The notes beneath the pieces were generated by a model, which did no database searches, had not been told where the DNA came from, and saw nothing but the letters and a program-made list of their open reading frames with translations. Both the position numbers and the translations under genes were made by a program. From Camillea tinctor (taxonomy: Eukaryota; Ascomycota; Sordariomycetes; Xylariales; Xylariaceae): a stretch of 64,000 bases of DNA. Shown in pieces: positions 48,414 through 59,437 of this stretch (position 1 is the first letter of the stretch; each line of letters begins with the position of its first letter). The stretch lies in the NCBI GenBank assembly GCA_022578605.1, contig MU394062.1, forward strand, positions 744,001-808,000. Direction: 5' to 3'.

Positions 48414-49422
48414 ATTTTGTCCTTAATCTTAGCGGCAGTGGGAAAAGATTAGGCAAAAATAAAAAAAGATGTGAGAGAGAGAGGTGAGATAGAAAGTCAA
48501 CAATGTAGGCGGTGTGAGGCCTATGGGCAACAAAGAACTTGTTGCGCTCAAGCGCAAAACGATGATGAGATTGACTAATCGGTTCCAATAGATCTGTTTC
48601 TGTTTGCCTAACGCCGTTTATAGATATGGTATCTGCTGCAAGTGTGCCGTTATTCTAATTTCTAAGGATATACAAGACGGGACAGGACGGGACTGGCTGG
48701 CCTGATTAAGAACAATCGATGACCCAGATGTTTTTAAAAAGTGGGAGTGGCTCTCATATAGACAAATGAAGAAAACACATGCCCCATGATTTCCAATCAC
48801 CTTCATATATACATGGGAGCCGATATGGGCCTGTGGCGGGTATGGGGACGTTGTACAAAGTCTACATACAGTGAGCCGTGGAGCCTGCGCACCCGTCCAT
48901 CTGGGGGAGGGTTAGTAAGGATGGATAGCTGCGCAAGCTGACCCGTGGCCGAGTGGGACCTCATCACGCTAAGTTGGGTTATCTGCTGGTAGATTCAGGG
49001 AGGCTTGTGGCACTGTTGAGCGCAGAACCGGCGACACGAATCTGTCGGAGTGGATAGTCGCATATCTAGAGTGCTGCCAAACGCAGAGGGCAGATTGATG
49101 ACTGTTTAGTCCTTTGGTTCGTCGTCGCTTGGCGACCTTGGCAACAATGTCTGAGAGACAAACTCTCCGCTGATCAGCCCTTGGCGAAAACTGCAATTTT
49201 ACCTATGACCGAGATTGATAGACGCCGACAGATCTGGCATCGAAGGCTGTGCCCGACCTAGTCACTTCTGCCGGAGCTTGGAGCGGCAGTAGGCTCGAAG
49301 GAAGGGATCGATACGGGCACGCCTCTAGGCACAGGCCCCATATCCCTGACTTGCCAGAGTGTAGTGTATGTATAGGTACAATATCACAGTCAGCAAGGAG
49401 GGGGCGTTTTCAAGCATCGAAT
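48414..49422. other. Intergenic between two minus-strand genes
   Basis: Promoter of the membrane protein gene (48414 upward) and 3' region of the gene starting at 50784. Small ORFs only; no gene seen. Confidence 0.4.
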
Positions 49423-50784
49423 CTAATCCATTCCCTTCATTAGTTCGGAGCGGTCCAATGCCATCCCCCTTTGGCCAATATACTCGCGCAGAGCATCCCA
49501 GTCGGCTCCTTCTTCTTCGCCTTGGCGCCACTCTTCCCGGAACCCCCATGCGCAAGCGACTTTGTCCAGCGCGGCTCTTTCTTCTTCTCTCAACCATCGC
49601 GTCCTTAGCGGCACGCCTGGGGCCCACGTAACACGCCGCATATGGTCGTTTGCAGTCACCAGCGCAACCACGCCCATCGAGGCTGTGAATCCCACATAGG
49701 CTAGAATACCAGCGAATGCTACATTAGTCGCAGTGACGCTATCCATCGTCTGTTGAAAGCTAGAGAATGTGCTGGCCAGAGCATAAGCAGCCAGAGGGGT
49801 GGCCGCAAAAACTCCAGCAGGGAAGACGGCCTGGCGAAGAAGCTTGTTTCGGATGAACGCCTGCGTCTTATAACTGTTTTCGATGATTCCGACTGCTGCA
49901 TCCAAATTCTTGGCTTCGATGGCGGCATCAAGGGCCGTCTCGATGACCTTTGGGTTGATGGAGTTGGCGGCTTTGTTGGGGTTTTGCTTGACATAGCGCA
50001 GCGACCCAGAACCCTCCCGCGGCATAGGCTTCGAAGCATACAGGTGGAAAATCTGAGGGAGCGACTCGGGCTTGCCCAAACGAGCTTGGACATCCACATA
50101 CAGCTGTAGTAGACTTGGCGTGATAAAGACTGGTGGATATAGCAAGGTGGCGTAAGCAGCATCTGATATCATATCGATCATCTGTCGGAGTTGAGCAGAG
50201 ATCTGGGTCCCAGAGGTTTCCGATGGATCGGAAGACATGGGGGTCTGGGGAGCATCTATGGAGAGCAGGGTGGAGGCTGTTGATTCCAGCTCAGTTATCA
50301 TATGGGAGACTTGGGGCCGCACGGAGTCGTCCATTATGTAGTCAGCTACCACCTTGCAAGCTCTCAGGGCAGCTTCTACTTGGGCCTCGGATGGTATACC
50401 ACGATGATTGAGCACCCTCGACTTATGGTTCTCGACATAGGCCACCATGTTAGTGATAGACAACAGCGCCTGACCTTCCAGATGTGGCGTTGGCGTGTTT
50501 TGTCTAGTGCCATTACCATGACCCTCCGGTGGAATGGAGGAGGGAGACGAGGAGGAAGAGGGTGAGCTATTAGAGGCGGACGACACAGCTGAGGCAAATA
50601 GACGCCGGTCATGTAAGTTTCGTACAGGGACTATCTGCCTTGTTCGGGAGTGGGGCGAGAAGAGAGTAACTGTGCGGGATACAGGCCTCGCAGGGAGGAT
50701 GGACCGGGAAGAGATGGAACCAAAGACCTGACAGACGGGACGCGTCCGCGCCCTCACTCGGAAGCCAACCGAAGAATACGACAT
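49423..50784 (-). CDS. Mitochondrial-type membrane protein, unknown function
   Basis: A single uninterrupted frame of 453 residues. The N-terminus (MSYSSVGFRVRARTRPVCQV, then Arg/Ser-rich through RNLHDRRLFAS) has no acidic residues for about 55 positions, the character of a mitochondrial presequence. A Ser-rich linker follows, then a helical soluble middle (VEAALRACKVVADYIMDD; LYVDVQARLGKPESLPQIFH, reminiscent of a helical repeat fold). Two hydrophobic helices follow near residues 320-340 (FPAGVFAATPLAAYALAST) and 354-376 (VAFAGILAYVGFTASMGVVA). The C-terminus is charged. It is probably in the inner membrane with the middle part on one side. I do not recognise a named family. The absence of introns contrasts with its neighbours. 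Confidence 0.8.
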   Translation of the reverse strand: MSYSSVGFRVRARTRPVCQVFGSISSRSILPARPVSRTVTLFSPHSRTRQIVPVRNLHDRRLFASAVSSASNSSPSSSSSPSSIPPEGHGNGTRQNTPTPHLEGQALLSITNMVAYVENHKSRVLNHRGIPSEAQVEAALRACKVVADYIMDDSVRPQVSHMITELESTASTLLSIDAPQTPMSSDPSETSGTQISAQLRQMIDMISDAAYATLLYPPVFITPSLLQLYVDVQARLGKPESLPQIFHLYASKPMPREGSGSLRYVKQNPNKAANSINPKVIETALDAAIEAKNLDAAVGIIENSYKTQAFIRNKLLRQAVFPAGVFAATPLAAYALASTFSSFQQTMDSVTATNVAFAGILAYVGFTASMGVVALVTANDHMRRVTWAPGVPLRTRWLREEERAALDKVACAWGFREEWRQGEEEGADWDALREYIGQRGMALDRSELMKGMD

Positions 50785-52730
50785 AGCGCTGAGTAATGTG
50801 TAGACAGTACGTAGTTGTAGTCGTAGGCGTAGTCCTAATGCTAATTGTGGTTGTGGTTGTGGTTTACGGAATTAGAAGCTAAGTGAGACGCTTGATGATG
50901 CGACTGGGTAAAATGAGGGGAGGTTGATTTGAAGATGGGGGAATCTTTTCTTGTGCTTGTTTCCAGATACGGTTTCGATGTTACCGAATTGAAAAAGAAA
51001 AAAAAAATATTGATTTGCGCCTCAGATGTAACCCACCAGGGGACCCCCCTGATGCCTACATATGTACATAACCAGGTTATCGACATATACTACATAAACC
51101 CTTCTTTTTGGTTTCCATTATTTACCCGCTCTGTCACTGCCCGTGTCCTACCAGAATGCCGGGTGGGTTATGTAATTACACTACGACACACTACGACATG
51201 ACATCACTCTTTATAGATACATACCCTATCTAATTAGAATGATATATGCAAGTAACCTATTAGACTATCCCCGCACCCCGGATAGCGGAGTCTTTACCCT
51301 CAAAAGCCCCGCGACGATGGAGACAGGACTCTGTGGTTAGTACCACTTCCTACTACATATGCACTTTGCTTCCTATTTATACACCCCCGCGTCGTCACCT
51401 TGAACATAAAACATCGTTTCGAATACTTCATGACTAAGCGTGGTCTATGCATCTTCCAATATGTCTTCAAAGCACAACCATAGTAAATAATTAATATGAT
51501 TTCAACAAAAACAACTACCTACGAGAATAACCTATTCAAGTATAAGGTCCCTAACCAAGGTACATCTGCCTAGGTGAGTTCACTAAAATAAATAAATAAA
51601 CCCTCTTACCCAGCCAAGACTAATATAATGACGAGTCTGCAACTCATTCGTATTTGACCTGACTCGATATTTGCTCGAGCCTCTTAGTCCCCCCCTTCCT
51701 CCTTCGGTAGATAACGCAGATCCGTGGAACTAGACTCTGCCCAGACCATTGGCGTAATCACCTAGCAAACGCGTTACAATCTAAATGTCTTGACGTTACA
51801 TCATAGAGCCTCGAGGCCAGAGTTGAAACCATTTACTTCTATCCAATCGGACACCGAATATTACACCGGCTCTGTGGGAACTATATAATGAAACAAAAAC
51901 CCCGCCTGCTGCTAGCCAGACAGCCCGTTTCCCCGTTGGATTCGGACCGTTTCTGTTGGCATCGAGCCCAAACTTAGATTGACAGAGGCTATGTACACTC
52001 ACACCCGAGTATAGTTTCCCCGATCTTGGGGTAGGGCTATGGCGTTCCGTTCCTCATTCCGCATCCTTCTCGGCAAGAGAAACGGTTCCTGGGGAGCCGT
52101 CATAGTCATATCCCGTCTTATACTACCCAAGTAGAGTTTGCTCGTTTGTTTTTAATTCGACTCAACTAACATAAAAAAAAGAAAAAAAAAAGAAATAGTA
52201 TTTTATTTTATTAAGAAACCCCCAATTTCAAGCTTATCAGAGCACCAACTAGCACATATGAACACGATAATAATGTACTCCGTAGCAATCATGGAGGACC
52301 TCTCTGTCTATTTCACTCCGAGTTCACCCGCTCGTCCACTTGGCTGAACCGCTCAAAACCGGGTGGCTATGGCACTGTCGATCAGTCACGATTCGACCCA
52401 ACATCACTAGGAAGGGCAGCGGCTAGATCCTTCTTGCATGATCTCTATTGCCTATTGCATTCGTCACTGATAGTCTGGGAGAGGTGAGAGGGTGGGGGTC
52501 AAGGGGGTGTGTTCGAACGCAATAGACATAATAGCCAAGGTGACAAAGCAGCCCGGCCGTGTAATCTTCTCACCTGGCCTTAGACTACGTAAACCAGGTA
52601 TCTATTATAAAACTTGGAACTTTATTCTCACTATTTTCTTGGCTAGGGAGGTATTATAGACATTAGCGATTCTTGGTGTTGGAAGGCACTTAGCATGACT
52701 TTCCATCATCGGGTTGATGTTGGGCGGCAG

Positions 52731-52750
52731 ACTAGAGCCACAACTACCTG
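52731..52750 (-). repeat. Reverse-strand fragment of LTR-like repeat
   Basis: On the minus strand it contains TAGTTGTGGCTCTAGT, close to TAGTTGTGGTTCTAGA of copy B. Short, so moderate weight only. Confidence 0.3.
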
Positions 52751-53425
52751 TCGTGACACACCATATATCTAGATAATAGTCTTTCCTTGTTTTCCGGGAG
52801 TCAACGCACTCTACTATTCTAACATATCATTATAGAACTAGGTAGCGGTAGTTACTATCTATCTCTTTCTTTTCCATTTTCGGAGATAGTATCTAGGTTA
52901 TCATATCTGCCCCAGCTGTAAAGTCAATACACCTAAGTGGTGTAAACAGCTTTTGAAGTTAATTGAGGGTCATATATAATATAGAAAATTAATTGGAATA
53001 CTCGGGCAATAGAGATCTTGTGAAAGACTAGGCGACTAGCCCTACTGCGCTATGTTCCTCTCGTAAATCACTTCGACAGAGCTGCCGAGTGTCAAATTAA
53101 AATAAGATTGGGTTAGAAAATTAAAGAATGCCTACATAATAAGGGAAGTGTTTCTACTATACGAAAAGGTTTGACCAATGGGTTGTCTCCCCGTCTTTCT
53201 CTTATCTGTGTTTGTATATATAGGAGGGAGGGGCTTTGATCGGTGGGATGGCTATTACGAATCCACCGGAATAATATTTATTGCTATCATGTGAGTAAGG
53301 AAAAAGTCGCATTGATACGCCTTATAACTATAAAGTCCTAGATGATTCATATTGTATTTGTTCAGTAATTCAATTATCGCGAATGTAACTAATAAGGAGT
53401 GATATCAAAAACATATCATCCACAA

Positions 53426-53451
53426 CCCCCCCCCCCAAAAAAAAAAAAAAA
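53426..53451. repeat. C11-A15 homopolymer junction
   Basis: Eleven C followed directly by fifteen A; prone to sequencing and assembly error. Confidence 0.85.
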
Positions 53452-56138
53452 GGACGACTCTTTCTAAAGATTGCATATTCGTCGATGAGACAGAGATTGG
53501 TTTGGCTCTTCGGATTGGTAGAGTGCTGTCAGATGCCTTTTGCCTCGATTATACCATTCCACCACCCTGAATTCAAGTGTATGTATCCTCAGTTTCGGGA
53601 TGTGAGGTTTTCTCTTGCTCAAGTTGTGCCTGATACTGGTGATATCTGAGATATTCTTACCCAGCTAACCTCTGAGCTATACGGTGGCATCCAACGATTC
53701 TGACGAGGCGATAGCCAAGAATACAGGCTTGATCCTGACTCACTCCTCGTGTAGTATTGAAAGTCTTACTGTCCATTTTGCATGCTGTCCCGGCAAGAGT
53801 GGCGTGACTCAAAGAAAAAGTCCCCCTATCTCTGCTCGAAAGTTGCTAGGACACCACTTCAAAATCGTACTTATATTTGACAAATTAGCTTAAAATTCTG
53901 CTATCACACCTAAGATATAAAAAACACCGGCTAAGATGGCCACTGGGATGATAACTATCGCAAAAAGCTGCCCAGCCAGTTTTTCAAGACCAGAGTTGAG
54001 AACACATACCCCGCCCAAGCACTAACGACCGAAAGGTGTAAGTGTGATGTGAGGAGGAGACCCTTGGAAGATATGAGTGGTTGGTGTTTGTAAATACACC
54101 CCTTTCTTGACTACCTGGTGATTATGAGATATAGTATCTCTACTTCGGAACTATAGCATCGGCCACGAAAAGGTTGCCTTTTAGTCCATCGTCTGGAAGT
54201 TTATGATCACAAATGACAGGTCTTTTGCTGCCGCCGCCTCCGGCTCCGTATTTTCCCGTCCTTGGTGTATAGCACCACTAGGTCGAATATTACACATTAT
54301 TAGGTGTGAGTAAGGCTAAGTACGAGAACCACGCCGAGCTGAATATCGACAAAGAGCAAGACTACACTAAAGGGGGCCGTTTTCCCCCGCTCATTCTCTA
54401 CGCTAAGGTTATGTTGTTTCGAAATTCTATGTTTATAACGGTTAATGACAAATAGTCTGATGTATAGTAGCTTATCTGACCTGAAGCCATGATTTTTATG
54501 GTGTGTAAGACTAGGGGGGGCACAAGGGAGATATAAGCTGCTTGGGAGGGAAAAGGAAGCCGTTTTTTTGGTATCAGCTATGGTATCGCAGACAACGTTA
54601 GTTCTAATCTCTTTGTATCGAATATGAGCTTACCTCAGTTCGAGCTATGTGTCTTATGGTTGCTGAAAGGATCGGGACTCCATGTTTCGGTGTTCAGATA
54701 AGGGGTGATGATTGGGCTGTCTTGGGGATGCTGAAGAAACGTTTACCAGTTGTCTAGGGAGGTGATTCTCCATGGGAATCAAGCCCATTCGTAGGTGAGA
54801 CCGTGTGTTTCAGCCGGTCAGATTCATACAGAACTTCGGGGATTTTTAAGTGAGACAAAACATAACGCATGAGTCATATAGGTTGAAATGTTATGGTATC
54901 ATGACTGTGTTCTTGTTTTAGGTTGAGGCTAATATAGAACTATATTGGTTGAGATCGTGAAATAATACCTAGTATTTATCAGGTCTTTTTACTGTAAGCG
55001 AAATTAGCTACAGAATTCCTATCTCGCCATGGCCACGTGTGTGGATTATCTGACCATCAGTCCTACAGGCTGAATGTTTGTCAATATACCCTGTATCAAT
55101 CGAAAAATACCCCTTGATTATGCCCCTGGCGATGCATTTTTAAATGTAAAATTCATCACATGACCTATGATATGACCAACATCTATCGTCTGTGTTTGGT
55201 GGGTGAAGAAAGGGGGAAACTACAGGACTAACTAATTATATCGTTGTTTAAGCTGGAAGATTATAGTAGCTAGGTGGTTATATTTATAAATATGCCTATG
55301 TTGACAGCCCTATTTTCGTCATCATCCTGACATCATATACTCGTACAAATTTTAGGTATTACAGAAGACAGAAAATGCTGCAATAACAACATTTGACCTT
55401 CTCTTTTCTTTATGTGCGTGTCGAAAACGTTAAGCGACACGTCATTTCCTACCACCACCTCATCACGGGCAAGCCCGTCTTACCATCGGCCTTAATATCG
55501 AACAAAACAACGCCGATATTTGCCCCTGACCTCCTGCTGTGCGACGTGTGAAACCGGGGGGGAGGGAGGGAGTAACTTTCTAACCAAGGCCACGCGTGTC
55601 ATTGTCCCATGGTGCATGTTTCCCCCCAACATCATACTAACGTAAAAAATTCAAATTAAATGAAACAATAGAGCGCATAGCAAGGAGATAGCTCAACTGT
55701 GCGCTTATTCAGGTACGGGTAGCGGACGTTGTGGCCAGTTCCCTAGAATAGGTGTTTGGCGATATAAAAACTTGTAGAAATGAATTCTTAGTTTAGGAAC
55801 TATCATGTTGTATAGAACAGCACGTCACCAGTGTGCTTTCTTCTCCCCACCTTCTTGTGGGAACGTTTGTCGTAGATTATTCGTAGAGCTGCCTCCTGTA
55901 GACAAAAGAAGCATCGACAATATTGATTATAATTTCGTGCTCCCGGTATATGCCGACACTCGAGGCGTACTAATATTGTAATAAGCCAATCTCTGGGGAG
56001 GCCATATCTAATGGAGCTCCCGGGGCTTTGTGGCGATCGTTCTACGATGCTGGAAAATGTGCTTGAAGTGAAATAAAGAAGTGGTTTCTTGGGGATATCG
56101 AGAAACTCATTATAAGTTCCCATGAATCGAAGTGTCTA

Positions 56139-58167
56139 TTAGCGTGTCCTGAACGCCAGGTTTGCGAAGTCGAAGTTTGCAGCCCGATCAGCGAAGTTAT
56201 CCTGCTGATTTTGATGATGTTCTGCTCGATGACGTTCTTCTCGTCGACGTTCTCGTCGATGTTCTGGTTTTATCAAGTCAGCATTTAGAATCAATTGCAA
56301 TTCACGACACACCCTATGAATCTACCCAATTTTTCATGGTTTAAGAACGTACCTAAGCGATCCCTGCGGTCCATATGCCGCTGGCGGTGGTGGTTCTCAT
56401 GGTCTGGCGGGATCACGGGACGCCTAAGGGATTCACAATCGGGTTTATGTTGGACGAGATGGTAGCCGGCCCCATCATATGTATACGGCTCGAAACATTC
56501 CCAACACCACTGATGGCCACAGATGCCTTTAATGTGTTTATTAGTACTGTAGTTTGGTGAAGGACTAGGTCAAGCGCGACTTACAGGTTATATGGTCACA
56601 ACCGAGGTATTTGTGCACATTCCCCTTACACTTAGGGCATTTTCTGGAGGTTTTTCTCACCTTCTTCTCTGAGAGCCTTTCGTCTTTACTGTGATCCCGA
56701 TTACGATTGTCATATTCTTTACATGTCTCTCCACGGTGCCATGGAACGTTGTGATGAGCGCACCAAGTATATCTACAGTCATGGCATTTTGCCTTGGTGC
56801 ATTTTTTGGCGAGGATTTGACCAGAGTCACATCGTGGGTTGAGGCACCATTGGAACTCAGGGATACTTGTAAGCTTTGCCCTCGTAAACAATTCGTCATA
56901 TCTGTGAATAATAAATCAGCCACTAAAAATCTTCGTCACTGGGATGATTTCGTTGAAAATACCGCTTAAATGTGTCCGGGGTGGCAAATGCTCTGACGTT
57001 CTCAAACTTAAGTAGTTGAACGCATTCGGGACATTTCAGACGATCATATCTCACAGTTTCCAAGCTCGAAGTAATCCAGCTGGCAACACACTCCTTGCAT
57101 ATATCGGATTTATGCGAACAAGCCTTTGTGATGCGCCTCCTGTGGGGCATCTCTGATACCCTTTTATCTTCACCGCATACAACACATGACTCGGTGGTTG
57201 GCACAAGCCATGACTCTGCTTCAATGTAACTATCGCCAACTTGGCGAGGTACCTCAAAAGAGAAACTCTTCCCTGGCTTGAATTCAGAGTGGTCTTTGAC
57301 CGTATGACCGTCGTGGGATAATCGTATATCACTAATGTCTACATCTTGTCTGTGGGACTCATGAGGATAAATGGCATTTAGGACCGAGTCCTTCAGCCAT
57401 TGCTTGAGAGAACTCGTGGAAACGTAACCTTTCCGGTTGACGGTAGGCTTGTGCCAGATATACTCCTCGTTGAAGCCCTTGAAGATGAAATAGTTTTTGC
57501 GTGACCTCACATAGATTTGGAAACAGCGTGACAGCCACAGGCTGGTCTTCTCAGCATCCCAGTTATTGCCTGGCAAGGGCCCAGGTCTAATACCGCCCAC
57601 CGCTTCGATAACGATCTGATTGGCGTCATCGATAGGATTTTGCGAGGATGTATCTGAACTTTCTAAGACCTCCTTAATGGACTGGCGTAGACTTCCAATA
57701 GAGCACCCTCTCTGGACAAGGGGTATGAGTGAATCTAACTGGTTGTCGGACATAAGCCAACGAGAGTTAGGCCGGCCGCGCCACCGGAACCGAAAGGACC
57801 CATCATCACCTGCATTTAGTATTCTATATCGTATAGTCTCAAGGCTGGTAGGAAGTTCGTCTCCTTGGAGTTCTTGACCTTCTGCTGAGAAGTAGCGTAT
57901 GGAGGCATCATTGGGTATCTTTCCAGGGCCATCTGAGTACTTCTTTCTCAAATACGAAGTGATGGAATTTAAGTTGGATGTTGGCTTAAGGCCGACGATA
58001 TATGTTTGTCTTGACGCATCGAGATCAATGATAGTGAGGTGTCTCCCGGATTCTGATTTCGACTCCTTATGATGACGCGAGTGCTTGCTGTCGTTTCGAC
58101 GAGACCGTGAGGAGTCGGGGTTGGGACCCGAGGAATGATCGTTCCAGTTCCAGTGCCGGGAGAACAT
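56139..58167 (-). CDS. RBR-type E3 ubiquitin ligase (RING-IBR-RING)
   Basis: Four exons (58167-56963, 56901-56585, 56526-56353, 56263-56139) keep phase and give 606 residues. The N-terminus is basic and Ser/Arg/His-rich. Residues about 45-320 form a fungal-type region of unknown fold containing FIFKGFNEEYIWHKPTVNRK. RING1 begins at about 328 (CVVCGEDK, CSHKSDICKECV, LKCPEC). The IBR follows (FQWCLNPRCDSGQ, CHDCRYTWCAHHNVPWHRG). RING2 is CPKCKGNVHKYLGCDHITC then CGHQWCWECF; the Cys of GCDH (about 503) fits the catalytic cysteine that forms the ubiquitin thioester in this family. The tail is Arg/Glu/His-rich and encoded partly by exon 4. RBR enzymes take ubiquitin from an E2 and pass it to substrates; the substrate is unknown. 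The last intron falls right after RING2 coding sequence. Confidence 0.92.
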
Positions 58168-58969
58168 GGTAATATGGAATGTATCCGTGCCACAGCTACA
58201 AGGGGGTTGCGCACTGTAATTTTCCCTCTAGTTCCCACTATATGTGCTGTTATATGGAGCCAGAGAAGCAGATGCAGATGATATGGCCTGCACAGATGAC
58301 GGGTATTTGAATTATGTCGTTCAGGTTATTTTTGGGACTGAATGAGGCTCTAGTGACGATTGTTGCGAAGTCTGCTCAGTCACCATAGAAGGAAGAACTC
58401 TTGCGGGGCGGTTTTCAACAGCGTGATCCAATCAGCTGCTCATATTTGTTTCTGGCTTGTGATACGCTCGTGGTTGCTTGAGTCTCCTGCGTGTTACGGT
58501 CCTAATAGTTAGTAGTGGGCGAGTTATGTGAAGGAACGTGGTCGTTCAAATAACGATGGAATGGTGCGGATGATCATGAGTGTAACATTGAATACCATAA
58601 TGTTGGATGATGTAGGTTAATCATTTTCGCATTTTCTCCTGAGTTTCTCTGTTCTCCCCCTTTTCCCTTTATACTTTTTTACTCTTACTTAGGCCAATTC
58701 AAAGTTGGTTGGTACCTGTAGAATTATTTATGTCTTAGGTAGGTACTTAGACTAATCCTCACAAATTGTCTGACCGGGGGAACTAATAACACCCTAAACC
58801 ATTCATTGTTCCGTCAAGATCGAAGCAGCCCCTCGTGTCAGAATTTTGCAGTGGCCAGCATATCGGGCCATCTCATTTGACGGAACGAAACAAGCGCACC
58901 ATGTCAACGGTGAATATGGTCCACTACTATCACTCAACTCCACGTTTAGTCGTCAGCTTCGCATGCCGG
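58168..58969. other. Intergenic between ERG28-like and RBR genes
   Basis: Promoter of the RBR gene and 3' region of the Erg28-like gene. No further gene seen. Confidence 0.45.
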
Positions 58970-59437
58970 TTAAGACGAAAGATACCAATCTCGCTGCACC
59001 ATCATCCAAATAACCCCGGTCCCTGCAAATACGTATGGGAATATGGCCTCGTGAATACGTGCTGTTCGATAAACAAATACTTCTGTGATATACAGATAAA
59101 GTACACCGACGAAGCTGATCACTGCCAGGTCATATAGCTGGGAATTTGTGATATTATATGCTGCATAGAGTCGAATTGCGCTGGTATAGAAGTTCTTTAC
59201 TCCGTAGACATGCGATGTGAGGGGGTGTGGACGCGGCGCTTTAGGGCCACTGAATTGTCGCAAAGATGCTCTTGGACTTTTGACATAGCATGCGACTGTA
59301 TGAATCGCTGCTGCTAGTCCTTCCTTGCTTATTGTGAGAATGCGGCGACGGTGAGGTTTCGATAATAGACTTACAAATACCAAATAGTGCGGTAGAAACC
59401 CGTCGTGTTGTGGGAGATATGAGGTATATCCGACCAT
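58970..59437 (-). CDS. Erg28-like sterol biosynthesis scaffold protein
   Basis: Two exons (59437-59375 and 59323-58970) with a 51-bp intron (GTAAGT...GCAAG) give 138 residues, normal for Erg28. Because 51 is divisible by three, the unspliced frame is also open; the spliced form fits the family better. The landmarks are YLPQHDGFLPHYLVF at the start, then a short helix, and the diagnostic SAIRLYAAYNITNSQLYDLA. YITEVFVYRTARI and GTGVIWMMVQRDWYL follow. Erg28 is an endoplasmic reticulum membrane protein that tethers the C-4 demethylation enzymes (Erg25, Erg26, Erg27) and Erg6 in ergosterol synthesis. The sequence is clearly diverged from typical filamentous-fungal Erg28 as I know it (GNSIQAYTT-like segment missing), so it may be a second, specialised paralogue. 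Confidence 0.8.
   Translation of the reverse strand: MVGYTSYLPQHDGFLPHYLVFVSLLSKPHRRRILTISKEGLAAAIHTVACYVKSPRASLRQFSGPKAPRPHPLTSHVYGVKNFYTSAIRLYAAYNITNSQLYDLAVISFVGVLYLYITEVFVYRTARIHEAIFPYVFAGTGVIWMMVQRDWYLSS

Larger units (their letters stand above)
50785..56138. other. Large gene-poor AT-rich block
   Basis: No gene seen over 5.3 kb. AT-rich with small ORFs, a C11-A15 homopolymer junction at 53426-53451 and a reverse-strand fragment resembling the LTR-like repeat at 52731-52750. A 106-codon minus-strand ORF (55803-56123) just downstream of the RBR ligase has no recognisable domain and is probably 3' untranslated sequence. Confidence 0.4.

Noticed and set aside
53505..53580. tRNA D-arm-like GATTGGTAGAGTG
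   Set aside because: The rest does not fold as a cloverleaf.
55803..56123. 106-codon ORF directly downstream of the RBR ligase
   Set aside because: No domain and separated from the ligase by its stop codon; probably untranslated region.
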